NCBI RefSeq assembly: GCF_002161445.1
Contig: NZ_NFHT01000001.1
Span: 372,001 to 436,000 of the forward strand
Length of the DNA stretch: 64,000 bases
Origin: Alistipes sp. An66
GTDB lineage: Bacteria > Bacteroidota > Bacteroidia > Bacteroidales > Rikenellaceae
Direction of reading: 5' to 3'
The position numbers were made by a program, and so were the translations under genes. Shown piece after piece: positions 18,661 to 28,806 of this stretch (positions are counted from its first letter, which is position 1; every line of letters starts with the position of its first letter). The notes under the pieces are model-generated. The model saw only the letters and a list, made by a program, of their open reading frames with translations. It ran no database searches and had not been told where the DNA came from.

Positions 18661-18691
18661 CAAAGGTAATACTTATATTTAGATAAAACAA
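18661..18691 (-). promoter_or_regulatory. Promoter of the glycogen operon
   Basis: Minus strand TTGT (18691-18688), a 19-bp gap, then TACCTTTG (18668-18661). This is close to the Bacteroidota TTTG/TAnnTTTG consensus, about 50 nt before the synthase/phosphorylase start. Confidence 0.75.
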
Positions 18692-18716
18692 TTCCGGGGC
18701 AAATTTCTAAAATTAT

Positions 18717-19874
18717 TTAAGAATAACTTAACATTTCTGTTTCACTTGGTTGCGTGTCGTCTTGCGTTTCGAAAAGCTCCTCGATGACGGCGTCGGAGAC
18801 AAGCATGCGGCGGGGCGGGACGGCCAGCCGGGAGCCTTCGCGCCGGAGCCCTCCGGCGCGGATCCAGCCTTCGGCATGCCGCACCACTCGTGCGGCCTGT
18901 TGCGATCCGAAACGTGCCGCCACCTCATCGAGGTCGATACCTTCGGCGGTCCGCAGCCGGGTCATCACATATTCGTTGAACCGGTCGCACGCCGTGAGCG
19001 TTTCGGATTCGGCGGGCCGTCCGTCGATATAGTCGCCGACGGAGGCGACGTTCCAGTGTCGTTCCCGTCCGTCGAAGGAGTGGGCGGCGGGTCCGATTCC
19101 GAGGTATCGGACGCCGTGCCAGTAGGCGGCGTTGTGGCGGGCGCGGAATCCGGGTCGGGCGAAATTCGAGACTTCGTAGTGTTCGAATCCGGCGTTGCAG
19201 AGCGTTTCGTGCACGAGGGCGTACTCCTCCTCGCTGACGGATTCGTCGACGGGCGCGAAGGCGCCGCGCTCCATCCGGCGACCGAATGCGGTGCCGGGTT
19301 CGATGGTCAGGTGGTAGGCGGAGATGTGCTGCACGTCGAGTTCAAGGGCCTTTTCGAGGGAGCGGCGGAGCGTTTCGCGCCCGAATCCCGGGACGCCGAA
19401 GATCAGGTCGACGGTGATGTTTCCGAATCCGGCCCGTCGGGCGTTCCGGACGGCCTCGGCAGCCTCGGCGGCGTTGTGGCGGCGGTTCATCAGCCGCAGG
19501 CAGTTGTCGTCGAACGACTGGATGCCGATCGACAGGCGGTCGATGCCGATCCGCCGCAGGGCGTCGAGGTAGTGGGGCGAGAGGTCGTCGGGGTTGGCTT
19601 CGAGGGTGGTCTCCGCCACGTGCGAGCAGTCGAAGATCCGTGCGGCATGGTCCAGCAGCCGGCCCAATATTTCGGGGGGACAGAGCGACGGGGTTCCGCC
19701 TCCGAAATAACGGGTCTGGACGGCTTCTCCGCCGAGGTAGTCGCGGCGGGCCTCCAATTCGCGGAGCATGGCTTCGGCGAGGGGTTGCAGACGGGCGGTT
19801 CCGACCTCCTTGAAGAAGTCGCAATAGGCGCAGACGCGCTTGCAGAAGGGGATATGGAAGTAAAGTCCGGCCAT
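18717..19874 (-). CDS. hemW: Radical SAM heme chaperone HemW
   Basis: Cytoplasmic heme-binding radical SAM protein related to oxygen-independent coproporphyrinogen oxidase. The 4Fe-4S motif is C11-x3-C15-x2-C18 (CKRVCAYC), followed by RYFGGGTPSL, TLEANPDDL and RLSIGIQSFDD. The length of 385 residues and the immediate N-terminal cluster motif (no extra N-terminal domain) fit HemW rather than HemN. A C-terminal HemN-C-like winged region follows from about residue 300. It is transcribed alone. Confidence 0.92.
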   Translation of the reverse strand: MAGLYFHIPFCKRVCAYCDFFKEVGTARLQPLAEAMLRELEARRDYLGGEAVQTRYFGGGTPSLCPPEILGRLLDHAARIFDCSHVAETTLEANPDDLSPHYLDALRRIGIDRLSIGIQSFDDNCLRLMNRRHNAAEAAEAVRNARRAGFGNITVDLIFGVPGFGRETLRRSLEKALELDVQHISAYHLTIEPGTAFGRRMERGAFAPVDESVSEEEYALVHETLCNAGFEHYEVSNFARPGFRARHNAAYWHGVRYLGIGPAAHSFDGRERHWNVASVGDYIDGRPAESETLTACDRFNEYVMTRLRTAEGIDLDEVAARFGSQQAARVVRHAEGWIRAGGLRREGSRLAVPPRRMLVSDAVIEELFETQDDTQPSETEMLSYS

Positions 19875-19881
19875 AACATAT

Positions 19882-19889
19882 CAAAGTTA
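19882..19889 (-). promoter_or_regulatory. Promoter -7 element for hemW
   Basis: Minus-strand TAACTTTG matches TAnnTTTG and ends 7 nt before the hemW start codon, implying a very short leader. Confidence 0.5.
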
Positions 19890-20182
19890 ATAAAAATAAT
19901 CGGATCGGGCACGGGTTTTCGATTCGAAAACGGAAGTTCCGTTTCAAAACGCTCCGTGGATAGGGTCTTTCGGCCGTCCGGAGCGTTTTTCGGTCCGATT
20001 GGCGGGCGTTTTTCGGTCCGGGGTGGGAGAAAATACGGCTTTTTCTGCGTAACGGCGCGGTTTTCGCAGGAGGCAGGTGGGGTTTGATGCCGTTTCCCGG
20101 GCTCTGCGGCCTGCCCGGAGCGGGCCGTTCGAGGGTCTCGGGACGGATAATAAAAATTTTTTATAATTTTCACTGTTATTTT

Positions 20183-20213
20183 TTTCACAATTCTGAAAGT
20201 TTTCTTACCTTTG
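20183..20213 (+). promoter_or_regulatory. Promoter of pckA
   Basis: TTTC at 20183-20186, a 19-bp gap, then TACCTTTG at 20206-20213. The 5' leader of pckA would be about 70 nt. Confidence 0.65.
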
Positions 20214-20291
20214 TGCCGTTCGGGAGCATACTTTCCGGAGTCGCCCGAACGTTAGGTTAAGGATTTGGTGTTTAATTCAAAATAAACGATT

Positions 20292-21896
<1,605 letters not shown>

Positions 21897-21933
21897 TCAG
21901 AACGGTAGCGGATCGTTCCGCACCGAAACCCGA

Positions 21934-21969
21934 ACGGGACGGATGGAGTGCCATCCGCCCCGTTTTTTT
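21934..21969 (+). terminator. Rho-independent terminator after pckA
   Basis: ACGGG-A-CGGATGG pairs with CCATCCG-C-CCCGT around a 4-nt loop, followed by seven T. Confidence 0.92.
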
Positions 21970-22040
21970 GTGTTGTATTTCGGACTTTTGGGGTCGGTTC
22001 CGGGCCGTTGGGGTATGGCGTGCCGGGAGGGGCATTAACT

Positions 22041-22081
22041 TAAAAATAACGGACGGCCGGAGCCTGCGCCCCGACCGTCCG
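22041..22081 (-). terminator. Rho-independent terminator of the eleven-gene envelope operon
   Basis: On the minus strand CGGACGG-T-CGG pairs with CCG-G-CCGTCCG and is followed by TTATTTTTAA. It lies about 90 nt beyond the last gene of the block, converging on pckA. Confidence 0.8.
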
Positions 22082-22167
22082 CACCATGTGAAGTTGCCGG
22101 TAGTCCTTGTTGTAGATGTATTCCCGGTCCGTTGCCGTCTTTCGACGTCCGGATTTGGGATGTTGAA

Positions 22168-23754
22168 TCAGTCGTACACTTGAATCTCGCCCTTTGACGA
22201 GGCGTAGCACGGCATCGTGCGGCCGATGCCGGCATTGATGTAGGTCGGGTCGCACATCACGTAATGGCGCCCCTTGTACTGGAACGCATCGCCCTCGACC
22301 GTGCCGCGGAACCCGACGGCACAGGTGATGTGGCTCACGCCGTTGCTGGCCGCATTCCCCTCGTAGCGGATGAAGATCACGTCGAGGCCCGTCAGTTCGC
22401 GCACCAGCCACGAGAAGACGCCCACGCGGTCCTTGCAGTTGTTGCGGCCGTAGAAGAACGACTCCTCGATGAAGAGCTGCTTCTGCCGTCCGAAGGCCTC
22501 CTCGTCGGTGACGTACTCGAATCCGTTCTGCACGAGGTTCAGCAGATATCCCACCGCCTGGGTCTCGCTCTTTCCGGCGATCTTGCGGCGCAATGTCCCC
22601 AGCACGGCGTCGGAGAGATCCGCCGGCACGCCCTGCCGGTAGAAGACTTCGCCGTCGACGATCGGATAGTCCATTTCGAGGGCCAGATTCCCGACGTTCA
22701 TCATCGGTGCGAAGGTTTCGCCCAGCAGGGCGCTCCACCGCGGCACCTCGATCCGGCTCTTCATACCCACCTCCATCGTGCCGTCCATCGCCAGACTCAA
22801 CACCCGGTCCGCCTCGGCAAAGTCATTCGCATAGGTCCGGTATTCGGCGCTGCGGTCGTGGCCGTAGCTGTAAATATAGTACTTTTCGGCGCCGACCAGC
22901 AGATAGGGCACGGCGTAGACCTGCTCCCGGAAGGGAAGCAGCAGCACCAGCCGGTTGCCGCAGACTCCCGCCCGGGCGCGGAACCTCCATTGCGAGAGCA
23001 GGAAGACCTGCATGGCGATCCGCTCGTCGGGACGCTCCGCCGGATAGATCGCTTCGCTGACCTTCCGGGCCAGCTGGTAGTATCCCCATCCGTTGAGGCG
23101 GTGCTGCTCCGCATATTGGGCGAGGTAGTCGGCCGCGGCTTCGGTCTCTGCGCCCAGCGCACCCCACCAGGCACCGAATCCCTCCTCGCCGACCGTCGAC
23201 AACCGGGGCGCCAGCCCCCTGGGCCACGGAATGCGCAGCGGGTCGCCGTAGAAGTCGAGCGACAACGCCGCCCCGGACACGGCAGTGGCGGAGCCTCCGG
23301 AGACGCTCCCGCCCGTGCTTGCGGAGGAATTCCTGCCGGATCCGGAGCCTTCGCGCTGTCCGGCGCCGTTTCTGCCGGAGGTGGCCGATGTTCCGGAACC
23401 TCCGGCGGTTTGCCCGGCGGGTTTCTCCGCCCCGTCGGCGAGCCGCCGGACGACATCGAGGTCGGGTTTCGGCTGCGGGAGCGGTTGCGTTGCGGGTTCG
23501 GCGGGCGGCACCTGCTCCGGTTGGGGCATCACGACCCGGATCGGGGCATCGACGGCCGCATTGGGCCGGAAATCCTTCCACTGCTGTTTGAGGAACTCCG
23601 CGAAGTCGGCGTTGGCTTTGGCCTTGAAGTCCTGAAACTCCCGGTTCCGCTGCTGCCGGAAGGCTTCGTACTGTTTTCGCCAGTCGCTGTTGCGCTGGGC
23701 CGCGGCCGGGCCGAGCATGCCCAGCAACAGCCCCAGAATCAGCCATTTTTTCAT
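22168..23754 (-). CDS. Secreted transglutaminase-like cysteine protein
   Basis: Exported protein of 528 residues, taken from the MKKWLILGLLLGMLGPAAAQ signal peptide rather than the slightly longer frame. After a charged helical segment comes a Pro/Gly/Ser-rich low-complexity linker (about 85-165). The C-terminal third has a transglutaminase-like triad in the expected order: C440 (NNCKDRVG), H475 (VSHITC) and D502 (CDPTYI). Such domains act as proteases, amidases or cross-linkers; which applies here is unknown. It is the last gene of the envelope operon, following an LPP20-like lipoprotein. Confidence 0.75.
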   Translation of the reverse strand: MKKWLILGLLLGMLGPAAAQRNSDWRKQYEAFRQQRNREFQDFKAKANADFAEFLKQQWKDFRPNAAVDAPIRVVMPQPEQVPPAEPATQPLPQPKPDLDVVRRLADGAEKPAGQTAGGSGTSATSGRNGAGQREGSGSGRNSSASTGGSVSGGSATAVSGAALSLDFYGDPLRIPWPRGLAPRLSTVGEEGFGAWWGALGAETEAAADYLAQYAEQHRLNGWGYYQLARKVSEAIYPAERPDERIAMQVFLLSQWRFRARAGVCGNRLVLLLPFREQVYAVPYLLVGAEKYYIYSYGHDRSAEYRTYANDFAEADRVLSLAMDGTMEVGMKSRIEVPRWSALLGETFAPMMNVGNLALEMDYPIVDGEVFYRQGVPADLSDAVLGTLRRKIAGKSETQAVGYLLNLVQNGFEYVTDEEAFGRQKQLFIEESFFYGRNNCKDRVGVFSWLVRELTGLDVIFIRYEGNAASNGVSHITCAVGFRGTVEGDAFQYKGRHYVMCDPTYINAGIGRTMPCYASSKGEIQVYD

Positions 23755-23825
23755 CGTTTCGGGGGAATGCACGAAGCGGCGCCTTCCGCATTCGAGAGAC
23801 GCCGCCCCGCAGGTTTACGATTGCA

Positions 23826-24407
23826 TTATTTCTGCTCGGCGAACCGGGCCATCTCCTCGTCGAAGACCTTCTTGAACTGGGCCTTGTCGAACTCCAATTT
23901 CAGGCGGTCGTCGTTGGAAAGTGCATCGGAGAGACCTGCCCCGAGGGACTCGCGGCTCATTTGCAGGCAGACGTGGTAGCGATAGCTGCCGTCTTCCAGC
24001 CGGAAGAGCTTCTCGCCGACCAGTTCCACGCCGTTCATCTGCTGGTTGATGACCGTGCGTGCCATCTCCTGATAGAGAGCTTCGTTCTCGTTCTTGGCGC
24101 CCACGGCGGCATTCTGTCCGTAGTTTTCGATGACGGCCTTCACCTCATGCTGCACCGTGGCGGCGAGGTCCTGACGGGCGTTCTGCATGGCGACCTTCTT
24201 GGCCATGGACATGTCCTTGCTCGTTCCGGTCTGGACGGCGCGCCAGTATTCGGCGTCCGACTGGTATTCGGGGCCTCCGAGCGGGATCGTCACCTCGATT
24301 TCGCCGGGAGTCACGGGCGTGGATTTGGAAGCCTTTCTGCTCGACGAGCAGCTTGCGAAGAGAATCGTCAGCGTCAGGACACCGGTCCAGTAAAGCATCT
24401 TTTTCAT
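23826..24407 (-). CDS. LPP20-like lipoprotein
   Basis: Lipoprotein of 193 residues; the signal peptide ends LFASCSSS, a normal lipobox. The mature part contains YWRAVQTGTSKDMSMAKKVAMQNARQDLAATV, whose residues 60-90 have the Ala/Arg-rich helix of the LPP20 fold, followed by a helix-rich tail. Probably anchored to the outer membrane. It sits between a larger exported protein and the transglutaminase-like gene. LPP20 membership is judged by eye; function unknown. Confidence 0.7.
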   Translation of the reverse strand: MKKMLYWTGVLTLTILFASCSSSRKASKSTPVTPGEIEVTIPLGGPEYQSDAEYWRAVQTGTSKDMSMAKKVAMQNARQDLAATVQHEVKAVIENYGQNAAVGAKNENEALYQEMARTVINQQMNGVELVGEKLFRLEDGSYRYHVCLQMSRESLGAGLSDALSNDDRLKLEFDKAQFKKVFDEEMARFAEQK

Positions 24408-24426
24408 GTTTTTTCGGTTTTAAGGG

Positions 24427-25716
24427 TTATTGGATTTTGATTTTGTAAGGCAGTGCGAAGCGCACGTCGCGGCTTTCGCCGGTCTGGACGTTCCGCAGCG
24501 TCACGACGCCCTGTGCCAGAGCGGCGCGGCGTGCGGAGATCGGGAAGGGTCCGTCGAAACGGAATCCGAGCCGATGGGTGCTCTTTCCTTCGAAACGCGC
24601 CATCAGATCGGTGTAGATGCGGACTCCGATGCCGTCGGCCGTGAGATTCAGGGCCGTGACTTCGAACGGAGCCTCGTACTTCGAGCGCAGGTCGAGCCAT
24701 CCGGTCACGGTGGCGCAGCTGTCGGCGGCGTTGGCATGGGGCGTGAGGTCGAGTTCGAGCGTTCCGCAGGGGATGACGGACATCTTGTCCTGCCGCACGT
24801 CGAACGTGAACGAGTGGCGTACGGCCTGCCCGCCGAGCAGATAGATCAGCTCGATGCTGTTCTCCGCATCGTCGGGACACATCTCGTAATTGTAGGTCAC
24901 CCGATAGAGCCCCTCGTCGGTCGGCGTGACCGTGATCCCCGTGGCCCATTGGCTCCGGACGGTCGGGCGGCGCGAGGTCGTCACCCGGCGATCGTTCAGC
25001 GTGAAGCAGAACGTGTGCTCTCCGAGTTCGTTGCCGCACGCCACGGTCGAGATCATCGTGTAGAGTTTGCGGTAGTTGCGTTGGAGGGCCTGGGCCTCGT
25101 CGCGGCGCATGTCGTCGAAGAAGTAGGCGATCAGGGGTTCGAGTTCGGTGATCGCACGGTCGATCTCCTCGACCCGGGTGAAGGTGTCGAACCGCTCTTT
25201 GAGTGCGGTCAGCTTGGCGTACTGCGCGCGGTCCTGCCGCAGGAACTCCGCGATCAGGGCATTGCGCCGGGTGATCGGGAAGGGATAGCGCACGTGGCAG
25301 AGATAATAGGTGCGCTTGTCGCGCTTCACGTAGCGTTTCTCCCAGTAGGTCTCGGCGTCGGAGAGCGAGATGCCCGTAATGAAGGGCAGGCGTCCGGCGA
25401 CGGTTTTCAGCTGCGACTCGTAGCGGCGGTAGATCTCCGATGCCCCGGAATATTCGGTCTGCTGCTCCGTGAGGGTCTCCTCGGAGCGGATGTTCACGCA
25501 GACTGCATTGACGATCGACTGCCGGATGTCGTTCAGACAGCGCTTCTGTGCGGCATCGAGCGTCGTCTCTTCGGCCGAGACGATGATGAATTCGGATTCG
25601 GTGGTTCCGATCCAGGCCGGAGCCTTCCTGGCGCTGCTTTCCAGCACCTTTTCCTGTGCTGTTGCCGCGTGGAGGGCCAGCAGGGCCGACAGCGTGATGA
25701 AGAGTCTGCGTATCAT
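24427..25716 (-). CDS. Exported protein of unknown function with LPP20-like N-terminal region
   Basis: 429 residues with signal peptide MIRRLFITLSALLALHAATAQ. The first mature segment (KAPAWIG then a helix with DAAQKRCLNDIRQSIV) resembles an LPP20-type domain; this is followed by a helical middle and a beta-rich C-terminal half. I do not recognise a named family for the rest. It overlaps the downstream end of the small membrane protein gene by 4 nt (ATGA-type), so translation is probably coupled. Function unknown; periplasmic or surface location likely. Confidence 0.7.
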   Translation of the reverse strand: MIRRLFITLSALLALHAATAQEKVLESSARKAPAWIGTTESEFIIVSAEETTLDAAQKRCLNDIRQSIVNAVCVNIRSEETLTEQQTEYSGASEIYRRYESQLKTVAGRLPFITGISLSDAETYWEKRYVKRDKRTYYLCHVRYPFPITRRNALIAEFLRQDRAQYAKLTALKERFDTFTRVEEIDRAITELEPLIAYFFDDMRRDEAQALQRNYRKLYTMISTVACGNELGEHTFCFTLNDRRVTTSRRPTVRSQWATGITVTPTDEGLYRVTYNYEMCPDDAENSIELIYLLGGQAVRHSFTFDVRQDKMSVIPCGTLELDLTPHANAADSCATVTGWLDLRSKYEAPFEVTALNLTADGIGVRIYTDLMARFEGKSTHRLGFRFDGPFPISARRAALAQGVVTLRNVQTGESRDVRFALPYKIKIQ

Positions 25717-26051
25717 GGCTTGGCGCGGATGATCAGGTAGACGATGGTTGCCGCAACGAGCGTCAGCACGCCGTTCACGATGATGTAGAGGGTCTGGCCG
25801 ACATGCAGTCCGGTCAACACGATGTTGAGGATCAGCAGCAGCAGGAAGAGCGTCAGGGCGACGCTCTTCACGAGCAGCGTGGCGCGGGGCTGCCCCTCGA
25901 CCGAGAGGGCCATGCCGACGACGAGGAACGCCGTGCAGAGCACGCCGCTGACGGCCGTCTGCAAGGCCGGGGCTCCGGCGGCGCAGAATCCGTAGACGAT
26001 CAGGGCTCCGACGAGCAGCGCGATGACCGCCAGAAAATAGTTGGTTTTCAT
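25713..26051 (-). CDS. Small membrane protein, three to four hydrophobic segments
   Basis: 112 residues, strongly hydrophobic. Hydrophobic stretches begin near residues 6, 34, 63 and 87, with short polar loops. No family recognised. Its start overlaps the stop of the GYF_2 gene by 4 nt, and its stop overlaps the next start by 4 nt, so three genes are tightly coupled. A longer in-frame extension upstream is Arg-rich and overlaps the GYF_2 gene; it is rejected. Likely an inner-membrane partner within the operon. Confidence 0.7.
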   Translation of the reverse strand: MKTNYFLAVIALLVGALIVYGFCAAGAPALQTAVSGVLCTAFLVVGMALSVEGQPRATLLVKSVALTLFLLLLILNIVLTGLHVGQTLYIIVNGVLTLVAATIVYLIIRAKP

Positions 26052-26422
26052 GGTTGCGGAATGGTTTTCGGGGGTTGTTGGGCTGCGATCTTTTCCCATT
26101 CGCCGGCGAGTTCCTCCATCCGGCGGGCGGGGATCCACTCCTTCAATCCGGATTTCCAGACGTAGGTGTCGGGGGTGATGGCTCCGGAGCGGACCCGTTC
26201 GATCATCTCGGGCAGTGAGCAGGGGCCTTGCTGTGTGCCGTCGATCATGGCGAAGTAGGCGTTGTTCGGAAGTTCGACCTTCCCGCCCAGTCCGTTCGGG
26301 TCGAGCGACTGTTTCAGGTTGTCGATGCTTCCCTGCATGATGTCGCGGCATTGCGGCCCCATCGAGAGTTCCTGGGCCATGCCGAGCATCTGGTCGATCG
26401 AAAGTTTCGGTTTGTCATCCAT
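26048..26422 (-). CDS. GYF_2-domain protein
   Basis: 124 residues, no signal peptide. The C-terminal half carries a GYF_2 (DUF4339-type) domain: YFAMIDGTQQGPCSL, then a helix, then GAITPDTYVWKSGLKEW. The N-terminal 50 residues are helical. The same domain type ends the neighbouring SPFH protein, so the two may bind a common proline-rich partner; the SPFH protein itself has a proline-rich C-terminus. Role unknown. Confidence 0.85.
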   Translation of the reverse strand: MDDKPKLSIDQMLGMAQELSMGPQCRDIMQGSIDNLKQSLDPNGLGGKVELPNNAYFAMIDGTQQGPCSLPEMIERVRSGAITPDTYVWKSGLKEWIPARRMEELAGEWEKIAAQQPPKTIPQP

Positions 26423-26464
26423 AGGTCTCTGTTTTTCGGTTGCGGATTTCCTGTACGTCCGACC

Positions 26465-27898
26465 TTACAAGGCGGGAGGAGCCGGCGGCGGAGGCGGAAC
26501 GCTTCCGAATGCGTCGGCCAGTTCGGGCAGCGACGATGCGGCCGCCCAGCCTGCCATGCCCTGCTTCCAGACGTAGGTTGCGGCGGTCACCTGCCGGTTG
26601 GCGATCATCTGCCGGAGTTGTTCCGGGGTAAAGGGCCCGCTCTGCGCCCCGTTTACGGCCACGAAATACTGCACGGCCGGCGGTACGGGAGGAACCGGCG
26701 GCTGTTGTCCCATGCCCGGCTGTTGTCCCATGCCCGGCTGCGCCCCGAAGTTCTGGGGTCCGAGTCCTTGCGGTCCGAGGTTCTGCTGTCCGAGCCCCGG
26801 TTGCCCGAGTCCCTGCATCATGCCGCCCATCATGCCGGCCATGTGGCCTCCGACGGCGCCGCCCAGCATCATGCCGGCCATCATGCCGGCGGGGTTCAAA
26901 CCGTCGCCGCCGCCCATGCCGCCGCCCAGTTCGCCGAGGCTTTCGGCGGCTGTCCGGGCCACTTCGCCCTGCACGTCGATCTGGTGTGCCGTCAGGAAAT
27001 CGCTCTCGGTAGCCAGCCGCTGACGACGCTGGGTCTCCTCGCGGTTGATGCGGAGCGATTCGGCGAGGTTCTCTGCGCCGATCTGCTGTTGGTCGAGGAT
27101 GTTCCGGCTCGTGGCCTCGCCCGTGGCCGCGAACTGCTTTTCCAGAATGTCGGCCTGCGCCAGACCCTGATTCATCAGTGCCTGATAGCCTTCCGATTCG
27201 GTGTCGAGCGAGATGTCCGAGATGTCCACCCGGCGGAGATTGACCGCAAAGTCCTCGGCCAGCGGATCGCGGAGTTTGGCCTGCACGGCCTCGCTGATCT
27301 GGTCGATGCCGCGTTCGATCTGCACGACCGGAATCCCCAGCTGATAGGGGGCGTTCGTCACGGCGGATTTCACGTAGCGTTCGACCATGTCGCGGATTTG
27401 GAGCGAGAGGTCGTCCATGCTGTACCCGGCCATCTGGTATTTCGAGATGAAGGCCCGGTAGTCGGAGATGTTGAACGTGATGGCACCCTTGACGGTTGCG
27501 GGGACGAAGAGCCGCTGCTGCCACTGCTCGGAGAGCGAGATCTTCTTGACGAAGAAGGGCAGGCGGATCGTTCCGGCGCGGTTGATGAAGAAGACCTCGG
27601 CCTGGAAGGGCGATGCTCCTCCGAAGGCGCTGCCGACGATCGACGACAGGACGGGGAAGTTGGCGGTTTTGAGCACCTCGTCCTTGAATCCCTCGATGAA
27701 GTCCATGCCGCCCTCCTTGTCGTAGACGAAGACGGCGACTTCGCCCTCCTTGACGCGCAGGCGGCTGCCGTAGCGGATGGCGTTCATTTTTTTCGAGGGC
27801 TCACCCGAGGGCGACCATTTCCAGATCAGGTAATCGCTCTGATCGCAGCGGATGACATCGAGGATGCCACCCTCCTTTTTGCTTCCGAATAATCCCAT
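26465..27898 (-). CDS. SPFH-domain (YdjI/virion-core-like) protein with C-terminal GYF_2 domain
   Basis: 477 residues. Residues 1-300 match the SPFH/stomatin-like group often labelled virion core protein (MGLFGSKKEGG, IWKWSPSGEPSKKMNAI, RVKEGEVAVFVYDKEGG, IRDMVERYVKSAV). A Gly/Met/Gln-rich linker (about 325-410, repeats of PGMGQQ) leads to a GYF_2 domain (YFVAVNGAQSGPF, then TAATYVWKQGMAGW). Bacillus YdjI relatives end in a zinc ribbon instead; here a separate zinc-ribbon membrane protein is encoded 4 nt upstream in the operon. Likely forms membrane-associated assemblies. Confidence 0.88.
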   Translation of the reverse strand: MGLFGSKKEGGILDVIRCDQSDYLIWKWSPSGEPSKKMNAIRYGSRLRVKEGEVAVFVYDKEGGMDFIEGFKDEVLKTANFPVLSSIVGSAFGGASPFQAEVFFINRAGTIRLPFFVKKISLSEQWQQRLFVPATVKGAITFNISDYRAFISKYQMAGYSMDDLSLQIRDMVERYVKSAVTNAPYQLGIPVVQIERGIDQISEAVQAKLRDPLAEDFAVNLRRVDISDISLDTESEGYQALMNQGLAQADILEKQFAATGEATSRNILDQQQIGAENLAESLRINREETQRRQRLATESDFLTAHQIDVQGEVARTAAESLGELGGGMGGGDGLNPAGMMAGMMLGGAVGGHMAGMMGGMMQGLGQPGLGQQNLGPQGLGPQNFGAQPGMGQQPGMGQQPPVPPVPPAVQYFVAVNGAQSGPFTPEQLRQMIANRQVTAATYVWKQGMAGWAAASSLPELADAFGSVPPPPPAPPAL

Positions 27899-27902
27899 GG
27901 TA

Positions 27903-28793
27903 TCAGTTCGTTAGGCGTTTTTTCAATTTGTTCCGGTCCGAGTTGTACCGCAGGTCGCAGCTTCCGACGAAGCGTTCGGCGGCCTCGCGGTCGCCCGTCT
28001 GCAAATAGCGGTCGACGATCTGCACGGCGCAGTCGTAGTCGCCGGGACGTCCCATGCAGTAGCTGCGGAAGAACTCTTCGGCGGCCGTTGTTTCTCCGGC
28101 GGCGAGGATCTTCGCGAGCAGAGCCGAGCGGGTCTCGATGTCGTAGTCGTCGACGACGCCCGCCGCGCGGAAGGCTTCCAGCTCCTTCTGCCATCCGGTC
28201 TCCTCCTGTACGGCGACGGCCTTGTCGACCGACCGTACGCCCATGCCGGCCAGAATGGCTCCGACGAGCAGGATCGCCATCCAGATCATCAGGTTGCGGC
28301 GCGATGCGCTGCGACGCTCCTGCTCGATCTCCCGGATGCGCTCCGTGATTTCGGTCAGCAGGTTGTTCACCTCGCGGCTCTTTCCGAAATCGCGCCGGGC
28401 GATGCGGGCCGTGAATTCGAAGTTGTTTTTGAGTTCGGCGAATTCGCGGTCGGCGCGTCCGTTTCCGATGCGTCCGCAGATTTTGAGGATGATTGCCGCG
28501 ATGCTGCCCAGTGCGAACAGGATGGTGGCGATCCAGAAGATCCCGGCCTCGCTGATCAGGGCTGCAAGGAGCAGGAACAGCGTCAACAGCGGCAGCATCA
28601 CGACCGACAGCTGACCCATGCTCCGGCTGAACGACGGCGCCGGCAGCGACCGTGCGGCGAGCAGGATCTCTTCCAGCGTGTCGGCGAGTTCGGTGGCGCT
28701 GGGTCGGTTTTCGTCTTCATCGGCGACGTATCCGCAGACGGGGCAGATGCGCGACAGGAGGGGCATCTCCTCCTTGCATTGGGGACAAATCAT
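27903..28793 (-). CDS. Zinc-ribbon membrane protein
   Basis: 296 residues. The N-terminus is a zinc ribbon, C3-P-Q-C6 and C17-P-V-C20. Two adjacent hydrophobic segments lie near residues 64-105, and a third near 168-190. A charged helical stretch lies between them, and a C-terminal helical domain with TPR-like texture follows. It ends 4 nt before the SPFH gene. The pairing of a cytoplasmic zinc ribbon with an SPFH protein recalls the single-chain arrangement in Firmicutes; partnership is inference. Confidence 0.78.
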   Translation of the reverse strand: MICPQCKEEMPLLSRICPVCGYVADEDENRPSATELADTLEEILLAARSLPAPSFSRSMGQLSVVMLPLLTLFLLLAALISEAGIFWIATILFALGSIAAIILKICGRIGNGRADREFAELKNNFEFTARIARRDFGKSREVNNLLTEITERIREIEQERRSASRRNLMIWMAILLVGAILAGMGVRSVDKAVAVQEETGWQKELEAFRAAGVVDDYDIETRSALLAKILAAGETTAAEEFFRSYCMGRPGDYDCAVQIVDRYLQTGDREAAERFVGSCDLRYNSDRNKLKKRLTN

Positions 28794-28806
28794 GGCGCGT
28801 ATGGAA

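Larger units (their letters stand above)
19875..20291. other. Divergent spacer between hemW and pckA
   Basis: No gene is seen in these 417 nt. It holds -7 elements for hemW (minus, TAACTTTG at 19882-19889) and pckA (plus, 20206-20213), and an inverted repeat AAACGCTCCG / CGGAGCGTTTT at 19947-19989 with a 22-nt loop and T-rich ends on both strands. Confidence 0.6.
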
